A stretch of DNA of 64,000 nucleotides from Chitinophaga sp. Cy-1792 (GTDB lineage: Bacteria > Bacteroidota > Bacteroidia > Chitinophagales > Chitinophagaceae): the NCBI RefSeq assembly GCF_011752935.1, contig NZ_VWWO01000001.1:868001-932000 (forward strand), given 5' to 3'. Position 1 is the stretch's first letter. Every line of letters starts with the position of its first letter. Shown piece after piece: positions 35,690 to 45,557 of this stretch. The notes under the pieces are model-generated. The model saw nothing but the letters and a program-made list of their open reading frames with translations, was not told the DNA's origin and did not search any database. Position numbers and translations under genes: made by a program.

Positions 35690-37300
35690 CTAATATCCTG
35701 ACACAAGGTATCTCTCCTCCAAAGCCCCGGCTCTCGTTGCTTTTCTGACAAATGGTAAATCCAGCTTACTCACCCAGAATTGAGGGAAAGTTTTAATGAG
35801 TGTATACTTGTGGAAATGCTCCAACCCCTCCTTATTCGTGAAGTAAAGCCCCGCTCCATTGACAGTATCACTCACTGCCACCGGCGCTTTAGCGTAAAAT
35901 TCCAGCGAATAGGAATGTGCCTTATACATCGTTACTGCCTGACCAGGCAAAGCACTATTCAGGTATTGGGCAGCGGTAGTACCGCTCTGGTACTGCATCA
36001 TATCAGGATATAAGACAGTATTCAAATATAAATTTAACAGGATGCTGATGGCTACGGATCTGTAGAACACCGCCTGCTTCGTGGTTTTATCCATCCAATA
36101 GCGCAACAGTACATACAGCAGTAGCAAGGTGCCTGCTGGTATCAACCACAGAAAATGCATGGCCGGCTTGTATAACAGGTCTATCACCACTCCCAGCACG
36201 GCTACCAGTATAATGATCGTGTATTGTGTGACCCTGAAAAATTTAAGCCCCTTTTCTGTATGCAGCGACAGAATATATTTTGCGGTCAGGATGGCAAAAA
36301 ACGGAAATATGATATTCATGTAATGCGGTAGCTGAAACCGCGACAGTGAAAACAATACAAAGGTCGCCAATGCACCGCTGATGCAATAATACTCTACCTG
36401 CGACTTCCATTTCCTGATAAATACGATCACTGCTGCGTATAACATCACGGACCAGGGCAGAAAGGCCCATAAAATCGTATGAAAGAAGAAAAACGGATCA
36501 CCACTACCCTTAATCGGTCCGGTGTTCATAAAACGCCCGAATTGGCTGTCCCAGAAGAAAAAGTGTAACCCTGATACCGCCGTACGACCAAAAACAACTT
36601 TCTCAGGATGTAAGTCGAACTGTGTATACAGCGAATATAATTCCGGAGTTGTGAATAAGGCGGTGAGCACAATCGCCAGCAGCCAGCGCCACCGCAGCAG
36701 CTCCCTGCCCTGCCCCGAAAATAACAAATGCCCGCCTATGGCAGCACCGATAGGCACAATAGCAAATATGCCCTTGGTCATGATGGCACATGCCGTAAAT
36801 ATGGCGCCAGGAACCACCTGCTTACGGTGGAAATGATAGACTGCTGCAATGATAAGTCCCGTCAGATAAGGCTCTGCACGTACATCATTGTTGGATAATA
36901 CCAGGTGCTCGGCGGTCAGCAGTATACATACTGCCCACCTGGCAACGGTTTCATCATATATCTCCCGGGCAAAACGCCAGGTATACCACACGCCCAGCAA
37001 CAGGAAAAGTATCGCCGGAAGCTTGTACGACCAGGTATGTATGCCGAAAATATTAAAGCTGAATGCTGCAATCCAAAAGGGGAAATGGGGTTTGTCCAGC
37101 CAATCGTGGCCGTCAACAAATAAATTCATATAATCATGGCGCAGCACCATGGTTTTGGAAATGCCTGCGTATAGGGCGGCATCGGGCTCCAGAACAGGAA
37201 CAAATAAGGCACTGAACTGCAATAAAACAAGTATCACAATAAATAATTGCCACACTTGCCGCTCAGTGATGTTGGCAGGTCGGTAACTGGTTGTAAGCAT
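35690..37300 (-). CDS. GT39-type (PMT/ArnT-like) membrane glycosyltransferase
   Basis: A 536-aa polytopic protein. The first extracytoplasmic loop has LEPDAALYAGISKTMV and DGHDWLDKPHFPFWIAAFSF, the GT39/ArnT acidic loop with the P-P-x-x-x-W-like element. About eleven hydrophobic segments follow. The family transfers sugars from polyprenyl-phosphate donors to lipid A or proteins on the outer face of the inner membrane. It lies 69 bp downstream of the Rieske gene on the same strand; a weak operon link is possible. Confidence 0.85.
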   Translation of the reverse strand: MLTTSYRPANITERQVWQLFIVILVLLQFSALFVPVLEPDAALYAGISKTMVLRHDYMNLFVDGHDWLDKPHFPFWIAAFSFNIFGIHTWSYKLPAILFLLLGVWYTWRFAREIYDETVARWAVCILLTAEHLVLSNNDVRAEPYLTGLIIAAVYHFHRKQVVPGAIFTACAIMTKGIFAIVPIGAAIGGHLLFSGQGRELLRWRWLLAIVLTALFTTPELYSLYTQFDLHPEKVVFGRTAVSGLHFFFWDSQFGRFMNTGPIKGSGDPFFFFHTILWAFLPWSVMLYAAVIVFIRKWKSQVEYYCISGALATFVLFSLSRFQLPHYMNIIFPFFAILTAKYILSLHTEKGLKFFRVTQYTIIILVAVLGVVIDLLYKPAMHFLWLIPAGTLLLLYVLLRYWMDKTTKQAVFYRSVAISILLNLYLNTVLYPDMMQYQSGTTAAQYLNSALPGQAVTMYKAHSYSLEFYAKAPVAVSDTVNGAGLYFTNKEGLEHFHKYTLIKTFPQFWVSKLDLPFVRKATRAGALEERYLVSGY

Positions 37301-37369
37301 ATCGAAAAGTTACTGCATACGACTAAACCTTTACCCCGCCCTCCTACTTTTAACAGAATGATAATCCCC

Positions 37370-37711
37370 TTACCATAACCATCCACTCTTCTCCATTCCC
37401 AGGTAAACGCCGTCTTCACGCTGTTCTATGGGATATGTTTTCAGGAAATACCCTTCGCCGCTGGTATTACGACCATTGCGGATGTCAAAACGGTAACGGT
37501 GCAAAGGACATACTACATTGCCGGCACTGTCAATAAAGCCATCTGCCATGATCCCGCTGGCATGCGGACACTTATGGGCAAAAGCAAAAAGCTGCCCCTG
37601 AAACCGGGTGCAGCTAAGCTTTTTGCCATTAACTTCCAGTATGTTGATGTCATTATCCCGGAGTGGCAAACTGTATTCATCCAGTTTGTGCCAGGTATAC
37701 TGTTTGGCCAT
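37370..37711 (-). CDS. Rieske-type [2Fe-2S] protein
   Basis: A 113-aa stand-alone Rieske domain. The cluster ligands are visible as CPHASG (Cys48-x-His50) and CPLHRYRFD (Cys68-x2-His71), 18 residues apart, as in ferredoxin-type Rieske proteins of NirD or dioxygenase electron carriers. The start codon overlaps the stop of hflX by one base (TAATG), so it is translationally coupled to HflX. Its electron partner is not encoded nearby. Confidence 0.92.
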   Translation of the reverse strand: MAKQYTWHKLDEYSLPLRDNDINILEVNGKKLSCTRFQGQLFAFAHKCPHASGIMADGFIDSAGNVVCPLHRYRFDIRNGRNTSGEGYFLKTYPIEQREDGVYLGMEKSGWLW

Positions 37712-38901
37712 TAATAGAAGAATTCTGTTTTGTAAGGATAACGTTCGCGGTAAAGCTGGCTAACCTTGTCCATAATGGTTTTACGTAATTCCTCAATGTT
37801 CCGCTTCTCGGCAGCACTGATGAATACGGTATTACCATTGGTTTTGACATCCCAGTCTGCTTTCAGCTTAGTCAAAATTTCTTCCTTGATCTCTGGTGCC
37901 AGCCACTCATCGAAAGTATTCTGCTCATACAGGTCCATCTTGTTAAAGATGAGAATCGTAGGCTTGTCAAAGGCCTTCAGCTCCTGTAAGGTGCGGTTTA
38001 CTACTTCAATCTGTTCTTCGTACTGAGGATGTGAAATATCTACTACGTGCAGCAGGATATCACTTTCCCTTACTTCGTCCAGCGTGGATTTGAAACTCTC
38101 TACCAGGTGGTGTGGGAGTTTACGGATAAAACCTACAGTATCACTCAGCAGAAATGGCGTTTGCTCGAATACCACCTTGCGGGTAGTAGTGTCCAGCGTC
38201 GCAAAAAGTTTGTTCTCCGCAAAAACCTCACTCTTACTGAGCAGGTTCATGGTAGTACTCTTTCCTACGTTGGTGTAACCTACCAGGGCCACACGGATAA
38301 ATTCACCTCTTTCCTTACGCTGGGTGAGCGACTGCTTGTCTATCTCCGCCAAACGTTTACGCAACAGCGAGATCTTATCTTTTACGATACGGCGGTCTGT
38401 TTCGATCTCCGTTTCACCAGGTCCCCTGCTACCGATACCACCCCCTTGACGCTCAAGGTGGCTCCACATACCACGCAGACGAGGCAGGATATACTGGTAC
38501 TGTGCCAGCTCTACCTGTACCTTTGCCTGCGCAGTACGGGCGCGGCGCGCAAAAATATCCAGGATCAGGTCACTGCGGTCAATCACCTTCACCTTCAATA
38601 CCTTAGATATATTCGAAATCTGTGAGCCTGTCAGCTCATCATCAAAAATGACAAGGTCTATATTTCTACCGGCAATAAACTGATGGATCTCTTCCAGCTT
38701 ACCCTTCCCTACGAATGTAGTACGGTCCGGGTGAGCCAGCCTTTGCGTAAAACGTTTAACAGTCTGGGCTCCGGCTGTTTCAGCCAGAAATACCAGCTCG
38801 TCCAGGAACTCCTGTACCTGGCGCTCCGTCTGGTCTTTGGTGATTACTCCTACAATCACCGCCCTTTCTTCTTGTTTTACAACTTGTTTTTTCTCAATCA
38901 A
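37711..38901 (-). CDS. hflX: Ribosome-associated GTPase HflX
   Basis: A 396-aa protein of usual HflX length. The N-terminal HflX domain includes LAHPDRTTFVGKGK and the GGGIGSRGPGETEIETDRR linker. The G domain has G1 GYTNVGKST, G3 DTVGF, G4 NKMD and G5 SAAEK. HflX binds the 50S subunit and splits stalled or hibernating 70S ribosomes in a GTP-dependent manner. A TAATTTTG -7 element (minus strand, 38921-38928) just upstream of the ATG suggests its own start, though no -33 element was found. Confidence 0.96.
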   Translation of the reverse strand: MIEKKQVVKQEERAVIVGVITKDQTERQVQEFLDELVFLAETAGAQTVKRFTQRLAHPDRTTFVGKGKLEEIHQFIAGRNIDLVIFDDELTGSQISNISKVLKVKVIDRSDLILDIFARRARTAQAKVQVELAQYQYILPRLRGMWSHLERQGGGIGSRGPGETEIETDRRIVKDKISLLRKRLAEIDKQSLTQRKERGEFIRVALVGYTNVGKSTTMNLLSKSEVFAENKLFATLDTTTRKVVFEQTPFLLSDTVGFIRKLPHHLVESFKSTLDEVRESDILLHVVDISHPQYEEQIEVVNRTLQELKAFDKPTILIFNKMDLYEQNTFDEWLAPEIKEEILTKLKADWDVKTNGNTVFISAAEKRNIEELRKTIMDKVSQLYRERYPYKTEFFY

Positions 38902-38948
38902 TGTGTTTCAGAATTTGACGCAAAATTACTGAGAAAAAAGCGGATTAT

Positions 38949-40994
38949 CTACCAGATACGTACCCGCAGACTATCAGGTCTGTACATACCATCTCCCGGT
39001 TTCAGGCCATAAACTTCATAAAATGCGTCTACATCGCTGAAAGGCCCGTTCACCCTGAATTTCGCCGGAGAATGTACATCGGTAAGCACCCTTCTGGCCA
39101 ACTCTTCTTTCTTGGTATGGCTCACCCATCCCAGGGAATATCCCAGGAAATAGCGCTCTGATGGCGTCAAACCGGAGATTTTCTCGTTTTTCTTGAACTG
39201 TTCGGTTTTCTGGAAGGCATCCCAGCCCAGCAAGATACCGCCGAGGTCTGCAATGTTCTCTCCCAGTGTCGCTTTACCGTTGATATGTAAGCTGTCTACT
39301 ACCACATATCCATCGAATTGTTTCACCATTACGGCTGCACGCTCGTTGAATTTTTTCTCATCTTCTTTGCTCCACCAACTTTTCAGGTTACCCGCTGCAT
39401 CAAACTGACGGCCTTCGTCGTCAAAGCCATGGGTGATCTCATGGCCGATGGTAGACGCGCCTGCATAACCATATACCAGCGCATCGTCCAGTTCTGCGTC
39501 GCGCTTGCCCGGAACGGTGAAAATACCCGCCGGCAGCACGATTTCGTTGTTGCTCGGGTTGTAATAAGCGTTGTAGGTCTGAGGGGTCATGTCCCACTCG
39601 GTACGGTCCACCGGCTTGCCCAGCTTGTTGATACTGTATTGATGCCACCAGAGCCCGGCCTGATAAACGTTGTCGAAGTAAGACTGTTCCTTGATATCCA
39701 TGGCAGAGAAATCTTTCCATTTATCAGGATAACCTACTTTTTTGGTGATTTTAGAGAGCTTGTACAGCGCTTTTTCTTTAGTGCTGTCGCTCATCCAGGT
39801 AAGGTTCTGGATACGTGTCTTAAGCGCACCGCGGATATCTTCTACCAGGTCTTCATAGCGTTTTTTAGCTTTGGCAGGGAAATACTCTTTTACGAACAGT
39901 TGTCCCAATGCCTCGCCCATGGCTTTTTCTTCAGCATTCAGTACACGTTTCCAGCGAACCTGTTGCTTTTCTCTTCCACTCAGCAGTTTGCCATAGAATT
40001 CAAAATCTGCATAACTGATGCTATCACTCAGATAAGGAGCTGCTTCGCTTACTACCATCCATTTCAGGTAATTTTTCCAGGTTTCCAGCTTCTCTGATTT
40101 CAGGGCATTGCTTAAGGCGGTATAGAATTCCGGCTGGCCCACAATCACAGTATCAGCAAATTTGCTGATGCCCTGCTGTTGCAGGTATTTGCTCCAGTCA
40201 ATATTCCCTGCCAGCTGATTCAGCTTGCTCACCGGCATTTTATGGTAATTCGCCTCCGGATCGCGGAGTGCTTCCAGTTTGCGGCTGTTTTTTGCCAGGA
40301 TGGTTTCCAGCTTTACGATATCGGCTGCTGCACTGCTGGCTGCTGCTGCGCTCATGCCGGTAAACTGCAACATCCTGGAAATATGGCCCGGATAAGCGGC
40401 CCTGATTTTTGCAGTACGGTCATCTGTATTGAAATAATAATCTCTGTTAGGTAAGCCAATGCCGCCCTGCCAGAAGATGACGGACATACGTTCGCTGTTT
40501 TTCGCGTCCTGCTCAATACCGATGACGGATAAAACGCCTGCAAATGTGCTTAACTGTGCACTTACCTGCGCCAGCTCCTGCAGATTAGTAATGCCATCAA
40601 TGGCTTTCAGCTTTGGCTCAATAGGCTTGATGCCGTCAGCATTCAGCTTTACAGAGTCCATGCCTTCTTTCCAGAAAGCTGCGATCTTTTTGGATATAGG
40701 GTCTGAAGGGTTAGCGACTGCTTTTTCATTGATCTCACGTAACCTGGTGTAGAGTTCTTCTTGTACCAGGTTACCGATGCCCCAGGAGCTATATTCAGGC
40801 GGGATTGGGTTTCTCTTGATCCATCCGCCATTGGCATATTCAAAGAAATCCTGCCTGGGGTTAATGGTGGTGTCTCTGTTGGCGGCCAGCGGGTCGGGGG
40901 TTGCTTTGGCTGCTTCTTTTTTCTGTCCCTGGTTACACGCCATTAAGACAGATAAAGCGGTAAAGCCGATGCCGGCAATTAGATTTTGCTTCAT
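38949..40994 (-). CDS. M13-family (neprilysin/PepO) metallopeptidase lipoprotein
   Basis: A 681-aa protein with a lipoprotein signal (LSVLMAC). The catalytic motif is GHEITH (His518-Glu519-His522), and ENIADLGG is the second motif holding the third zinc ligand. NAYYNPSNNEIVLPAG is the substrate-binding N-A-Y-F/Y block. The C-terminal RxRIW ending is M13-like. It cleaves short peptides up to about 40 residues at the cell surface or periplasm. It is divergent from the acetyltransferase gene at 41123. Confidence 0.95.
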   Translation of the reverse strand: MKQNLIAGIGFTALSVLMACNQGQKKEAAKATPDPLAANRDTTINPRQDFFEYANGGWIKRNPIPPEYSSWGIGNLVQEELYTRLREINEKAVANPSDPISKKIAAFWKEGMDSVKLNADGIKPIEPKLKAIDGITNLQELAQVSAQLSTFAGVLSVIGIEQDAKNSERMSVIFWQGGIGLPNRDYYFNTDDRTAKIRAAYPGHISRMLQFTGMSAAAASSAAADIVKLETILAKNSRKLEALRDPEANYHKMPVSKLNQLAGNIDWSKYLQQQGISKFADTVIVGQPEFYTALSNALKSEKLETWKNYLKWMVVSEAAPYLSDSISYADFEFYGKLLSGREKQQVRWKRVLNAEEKAMGEALGQLFVKEYFPAKAKKRYEDLVEDIRGALKTRIQNLTWMSDSTKEKALYKLSKITKKVGYPDKWKDFSAMDIKEQSYFDNVYQAGLWWHQYSINKLGKPVDRTEWDMTPQTYNAYYNPSNNEIVLPAGIFTVPGKRDAELDDALVYGYAGASTIGHEITHGFDDEGRQFDAAGNLKSWWSKEDEKKFNERAAVMVKQFDGYVVVDSLHINGKATLGENIADLGGILLGWDAFQKTEQFKKNEKISGLTPSERYFLGYSLGWVSHTKKEELARRVLTDVHSPAKFRVNGPFSDVDAFYEVYGLKPGDGMYRPDSLRVRIW

Positions 40995-41122
40995 ATGTGA
41001 TGAAAAATGGTTTATAACTGAAGTTACCGGTTTTTCACGACTGGCAGATTCCGCTCATGGAGAATTCTTAAAGGGTGTCCGCCAGATGTCGTATTTTATG
41101 TCCGCTATTTATTCAATCGCAT

Positions 41123-42310
41123 ATGATCAATAATCTGAGAAAAGGACGCATAGGTTCTATCGATACCTTCAGAGGCATCACTATCCTGGTGATGATCTTC
41201 GTCAATAATGTTGCAGGTGTAGCCGGTATCCCCTCCTGGCTGGAACATGCCCATGCCGACGAAGATCGTATGACCTTCGTAGATGTCGTTTTTCCCGCCT
41301 TTCTTTTTATTGTAGGTATGTCGATTCCGTTTGCCATCAACAACAGACTGGCAAAGGGCGACAGCTTCTGGAAACTACAGGGGCATATCGCCTGGCGAAC
41401 TTTAGGTTTGCTGGTGCTGGGACTTTTTATGGTAAATACCGGCAGATTAAACAAAGAGGCCACTGGCATGTCTGAACCCGCATGGGCACTGCTGTTTTAC
41501 GGCGCTGCTATACTGGTATGGAACGTATACAGGTTCAAACAAAAATGGCTGGCCATCTTACTAAAACTCATTGGTATGGCCGGCTTAATCTATCTGGGCT
41601 ATATCTACCGGGGAGGAAAAGAGGGTACACATTATCTCGAGCCGCAATGGTGGGGGATTTTAGGGCTCATTGGCTGGGCTTATCTGTATGCCTCCATCAT
41701 CTACCAGCTGGTGAAAGGTGCCAGCGGTGGCATCTTCCTGATGATAGCCATTTGTATCGCCTATTATGCGGTGGTACATCAGCCATTTATACAGAATAGC
41801 AGCCTGGCCTGGATCGGTGGACAAGCGGTAAATGCTGTACACACAGCAATTGTACTCTGTGGTTTGTTGTTGTCATTGTTTTATTTTGATGAAGACCTGG
41901 ATTTGAATGGCTCTAAATTGATTTCACGTGTTACAGGCTTTTTTATTCTGCTGATGATTGCCAGCATCTGCCTGCACCCCCAGTATAAAATATCTAAAAT
42001 ACACGCCACACCAAGCTGGGCACTAAACAGCGCTGCTATTTGTGTAGTCGTTTATTCAATTTTATTTTTTCTGGTAGATGTTAAACAGGTAACCCGATGG
42101 ACAGGTTTTTTCGCGCCGGCAGGTTCAAATCCTTTACTGACCTATATTTTGCCTGATATCATTTACTTCGCCATGCTGTTTTTCGGCCTGCAATATCCTG
42201 ACGCTTTCGGTGAAGGATGGACAGGGATTTTGTGGAGTGCCTGCTTTGCCGTACTGATGCTATTCCTGGTAAAAGGACTTAATAAACTGGGTATCAGACT
42301 ACAACTATAA
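41123..42310 (+). CDS. COG4299/DUF5009 membrane acyltransferase (NagX-like)
   Basis: 395 aa from the Met at 41123 (MINNLRKGRIGSIDTFRGI). A Met 16 codons upstream at 41075 is in frame, but its extension is not hydrophobic and looks unlike the family. Residues RIGSIDTFRGITILVMIFVNN and DVVFPAFLFIVGMSIPFA are hallmarks of the heparan-alpha-glucosaminide N-acetyltransferase family. Ten or more TM helices are predicted. Bacterial members are often linked to sugar-amine or chitin-derived metabolism, but no such genes are beside it. Confidence 0.82.
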   Translation: MINNLRKGRIGSIDTFRGITILVMIFVNNVAGVAGIPSWLEHAHADEDRMTFVDVVFPAFLFIVGMSIPFAINNRLAKGDSFWKLQGHIAWRTLGLLVLGLFMVNTGRLNKEATGMSEPAWALLFYGAAILVWNVYRFKQKWLAILLKLIGMAGLIYLGYIYRGGKEGTHYLEPQWWGILGLIGWAYLYASIIYQLVKGASGGIFLMIAICIAYYAVVHQPFIQNSSLAWIGGQAVNAVHTAIVLCGLLLSLFYFDEDLDLNGSKLISRVTGFFILLMIASICLHPQYKISKIHATPSWALNSAAICVVVYSILFFLVDVKQVTRWTGFFAPAGSNPLLTYILPDIIYFAMLFFGLQYPDAFGEGWTGILWSACFAVLMLFLVKGLNKLGIRLQL

Positions 42311-42433
42311 TCTCCATAAAAAATATAGCTATTAACATCTTACGGGTGTTGATTTTACGTAGATATTGTAGTACCCGAACCGTTTTACAGCAGACAGTGA
42401 TCGTATTACAATCTCTTCCTAAAATCGCCCCCC

Positions 42434-42655
42434 ATGAAAAAAATCGCAATCATATTAACCGTTACAGGCGCTATTTTAGCTATCTTAGCGCAGTACGCCG
42501 ACACAAATGACTGGGTATTATCCACATGGTTTCATACCCTCGGTTTTGTTGGCTATATTTTAATCATCAGCGGACTGGCCTATCTTTCAGTTTGGGGTAT
42601 TCACGAATTATCGAAAGATACCAAAGCAAGTATGAGGAATTACCGGCATAAATAA
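42434..42655 (+). CDS. Small two-helix membrane protein, hypothetical
   Basis: A 73-aa protein with two hydrophobic helices (AIILTVTGAILAILAQ and LGFVGYILIISGLAYL) and a basic tail. No motif is recognised. It is followed 33 bp later by another small gene. Confidence 0.55.
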   Translation: MKKIAIILTVTGAILAILAQYADTNDWVLSTWFHTLGFVGYILIISGLAYLSVWGIHELSKDTKASMRNYRHK

Positions 42656-42688
42656 GCCAGCGCCTGATCCGCACAGCGATAACCCAAT

Positions 42689-42943
42689 ATGCAGACAGCT
42701 AATTTCACCTTGAAATTTGAATATAAAGGACAGCCACATATCCTGGAAGTAAGAACATCTGAGCTTCCATTCAAAACAGTATATAAAGTAGATATTGCAG
42801 AACAGGAAATTACCTTCGAACCCGACGAAGAAGGTTTTGTAAGAGCCGTTTCCAGCAAGCCGCTACATGATTCACCAAAGCAAATAGATGTGAATTTATT
42901 GCATCACGTGGCAGAGCTTATCATCGCGCATATCGCTAAATAA
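42689..42943 (+). CDS. Small cytoplasmic protein, hypothetical
   Basis: An 84-aa protein. A beta-rich N-terminal half (NFTLKFEYKGQPHILEVRTS) and a helical C-terminus (VNLLHHVAELIIAHIAK) suggest a small alpha/beta fold. It is terminated by the hairpin at 42973. No family is recognised. Confidence 0.55.
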   Translation: MQTANFTLKFEYKGQPHILEVRTSELPFKTVYKVDIAEQEITFEPDEEGFVRAVSSKPLHDSPKQIDVNLLHHVAELIIAHIAK

Positions 42944-42972
42944 AATAGAAACAGCGCAGAACTAAACTAAAA

Positions 42973-42997
42973 CAGCTGATACCGAAGGTATCAGCTG
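42973..42997. terminator. Hairpin terminator between converging genes
   Basis: A perfect 11-bp stem CAGCTGATACC/GGTATCAGCTG with a GAA loop, placed between the 42689 gene and the converging kefC-like gene. The flanks are A-rich on both sides, and no long T-run is present on the plus strand. Confidence 0.75.
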
Positions 42998-43031
42998 AAA
43001 AGTATCTGGCAATCAGATTTGTATTGTCTGC

Positions 43032-44927
43032 TTATTTAGTAGCGGTTGCATCAGGTTCTCCTTTCGCTTCGTCTCTGATACTGGTGCTATCCCAGCCCTC
43101 CCCTTCATCAAGCCATGTTTTGATCTTATCAGACGTAATCAGTTTTTCCATTTCATCAATTCTTTCCTTCATCGCACTGACAAACTCTTTCTTGTCTTCA
43201 CGTGCTGCTGAAAGACTTTTCAGCGAGCGCTCATCCTGTTTTAAAAAGGTACGCGCTGCACGGTGACTATGATATGCTCTAATCCCTAATAACTCCAACG
43301 CATCTACGCCGAGCCGCAAAGAGGTGTCAACAGTTTCCCTGTAGATATGTAATACCCCGAGGTCCATCAGATCAAAGGTATCTTCGATATCCATAGAACG
43401 CACCAGCAGCTGCAGATGCGGGAAGTAGCGCTTTACTATTTTTACTACTGCCGCGGTTTTTTCAGCATCATCCATGGCAATGATCAGGATCTTTGCCTTT
43501 GCGGCACCCGCTGCTGCCAGCATATCATACCTGGAAGCGTCTCCATAATAAACCTTAATACCAAGTCGGTGCAGTGCATCCACTCTGTCAGAATCCATAT
43601 CGAGGATAGTCGCCTTAATACCGTTTGCACGGAGGAAACGCCCTGTCATGCTACCAAAGCGACCAAATCCGGCAATGATCACCTGGTTGTGTTCGTCGAT
43701 TTCATCAGGATCACGTTCTGTTTTTGCGGAGATAGTAAAATGTGGTTGTACCAATTTTTCATACAGCAGCATCAGCAAGGGCGTCATCGCCATGGAAATG
43801 GCTACTACAGCGGTCATCATGCCTGTTGTATGTTTGTCCAGGATATTACTCTGCGAAGTAAGCGACAACAAAACAAAAGCAAATTCTCCAATATCACATA
43901 ACGCGAAAGAGAACAGCAGATTCTGGTCCAGACTGAGTTTGAACAGCTTGCCCAAGCCAAATAATACAAGCCCTTTGATGGCCATAATACCAAAAACGAG
44001 TCCCAGTATAATCCAGGGCTGCTGCATAATAAGTTTAAAATCAATGGAAGCTCCTACTGCAATGAAGAATAGCCCCAGCAATAGCCCTTTGAATGGCTCG
44101 ATATCGCTTTCCAACTCGTGGCGGTATTCACTATTGGCAAGTACAACACCTCCCAGAAATGCTCCCAGCGCTGAACTCAGTCCTACAAGGTTCATCAGTA
44201 CCGCAATGGCTACTACCATCAGCAGGGCGGTGGCGGTAAACAATTCCCTCACCCTTGTACGGGCAATCACACGCATGATGGGCTGCACCAGGTACCGGCC
44301 GCCGATAACAATCGTGATGATGGCGCCTAATACTACGAGCGTTTGTCCCCATGCCGGCAGATTGTCCCGTATAGAAGCGCCTTCCGCACTTTCTGCCGCA
44401 GCATGATTGCCTGCCAGCAGCGGAAAAATGGCCAGCATAGGGATAACCGCAATGTCCTGAAATAGCAGCACGGCAAAGGAACTTTGCCCGGCAGCAGTGG
44501 GCATCCACCCTTTCTCATTCAGCGTTTGTAGCACAATGGCCGTGGAGGAGAGTGAAAGGATCATACCCAATGCCAGGGCGGCGTTCCAGGATAGGCCCAG
44601 CCACCAGGATGCTGCGGCGAGCACTACAGAAGTGCCTATCACCTGCAACCCACCAAGCCCAAGTATCGCCGAACGCAAACGCCATAACAACGCAGGTTCC
44701 AGCTCCATCCCAATCAGAAACAGCATCATCACCACGCCAAATTCCGCAAAATGCATAATGTCTTCCCCCTCTTTTCCAATAAAACCAGAAACGGAAGGAC
44801 CAATAATAACTCCTGCCAGCAGATAGCCTAAAACGGCTCCCAGCCCCATCTTTTTAGCCAATGGCACAAAAAGTATGGCAGCAGCCAGGTATACCATCGA
44901 CTGAAATAACAACGTATGTTGATCCAT
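43032..44927 (-). CDS. KefC-type glutathione-gated potassium-efflux antiporter (CPA2)
   Basis: 631 aa from the Met at 44927, one base after the stop of the KefF-like gene. An alternative upstream Met at 44963 would overlap that gene. The TM domain of about 12-13 helices has the CPA2 features LGAVLGYLLAGVIIGP and LFLIGMELEP. A cytoplasmic RCK/TrkA-N domain starts near residue 400 (VIIAGFGRFGSMTGRFL) with the GDASRYDML motif. Kef proteins release K+ in exchange for H+ to protect against electrophiles. It is the last gene of the NACHT/TGase/ClC/KefF/KefC run. Confidence 0.93.
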   Translation of the reverse strand: MDQHTLLFQSMVYLAAAILFVPLAKKMGLGAVLGYLLAGVIIGPSVSGFIGKEGEDIMHFAEFGVVMMLFLIGMELEPALLWRLRSAILGLGGLQVIGTSVVLAAASWWLGLSWNAALALGMILSLSSTAIVLQTLNEKGWMPTAAGQSSFAVLLFQDIAVIPMLAIFPLLAGNHAAAESAEGASIRDNLPAWGQTLVVLGAIITIVIGGRYLVQPIMRVIARTRVRELFTATALLMVVAIAVLMNLVGLSSALGAFLGGVVLANSEYRHELESDIEPFKGLLLGLFFIAVGASIDFKLIMQQPWIILGLVFGIMAIKGLVLFGLGKLFKLSLDQNLLFSFALCDIGEFAFVLLSLTSQSNILDKHTTGMMTAVVAISMAMTPLLMLLYEKLVQPHFTISAKTERDPDEIDEHNQVIIAGFGRFGSMTGRFLRANGIKATILDMDSDRVDALHRLGIKVYYGDASRYDMLAAAGAAKAKILIIAMDDAEKTAAVVKIVKRYFPHLQLLVRSMDIEDTFDLMDLGVLHIYRETVDTSLRLGVDALELLGIRAYHSHRAARTFLKQDERSLKSLSAAREDKKEFVSAMKERIDEMEKLITSDKIKTWLDEGEGWDSTSIRDEAKGEPDATATK

Positions 44928-44928
44928 G

Positions 44929-45534
44929 TTAGGTGGTTTGAATAGGTGCTTTGACCAGCTCATTCAAATGGCTGATCTTAGTTAAGGTGGTCAGATCAAA
45001 ATCGGGCGACTTCAATACCTCCAGCAATTGTCTATAACGTTTCACTTCTTCCTGAATAGCAGACGTATCCATCCGGTGTACGCCGTAGATAATGTAGGGC
45101 GACACGTACTTCATATTACAAAGCACAGCTGTCTGTGAAAAAGGCAGAAAGAACTGCTCCAACGGGAAACCATGAATACCACCTGCCTGGTAATGGTCCT
45201 GCCGGCTGCCGGCAGATACGGCATTGGTCATGTATTTCCCCTGTAAAGCCTTCCCGGTATGGCCATAAGCCCAACCATGTTCCAGCACCAGGTCCTGCCA
45301 CTGCCGGATAATAGCAGGTGCATTATACCAGTATACAGGGTGTTGCAGGATGATGATATCGTGTTGCTCCAGCAAACGTTGTTCCCTGGTAACATCTACA
45401 TCCATATCGGGGTACCGCTCGTAAAGATCATTGAATGTAATCCCCGGTACCGTTTTTAACATAGGAACGAGTTGCTTATGCATCCTCGATTTTTCAAGTG
45501 CCGGATGCGCAAAATTTATAAGTACACGGGCCAT
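44929..45534 (-). CDS. KefF-type NAD(P)H-quinone oxidoreductase, Kef ancillary protein
   Basis: A 201-aa flavodoxin-fold protein. LYERYPDMDVD, LQHPVYWYNAPAIIRQWQDL and HGWAYGHTGKALQGK match the KefF/KefG group closely. These subunits bind FMN and are required for full activity of KefC/KefB. The stop is one base before the kefC-like start, so the pair is translationally coupled. It is 23 bp after the ClC gene. Confidence 0.93.
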   Translation of the reverse strand: MARVLINFAHPALEKSRMHKQLVPMLKTVPGITFNDLYERYPDMDVDVTREQRLLEQHDIIILQHPVYWYNAPAIIRQWQDLVLEHGWAYGHTGKALQGKYMTNAVSAGSRQDHYQAGGIHGFPLEQFFLPFSQTAVLCNMKYVSPYIIYGVHRMDTSAIQEEVKRYRQLLEVLKSPDFDLTTLTKISHLNELVKAPIQTT

Positions 45535-45557
45535 ACAAGGTGTCGTTTTGCTTATTG

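Noticed and set aside
40995..41122. Possible extended start of the acetyltransferase at 41075
   Set aside because: The extra 16 residues (with RCRIL) do not resemble the family start, and the Met at 41123 precedes the typical N-terminus.
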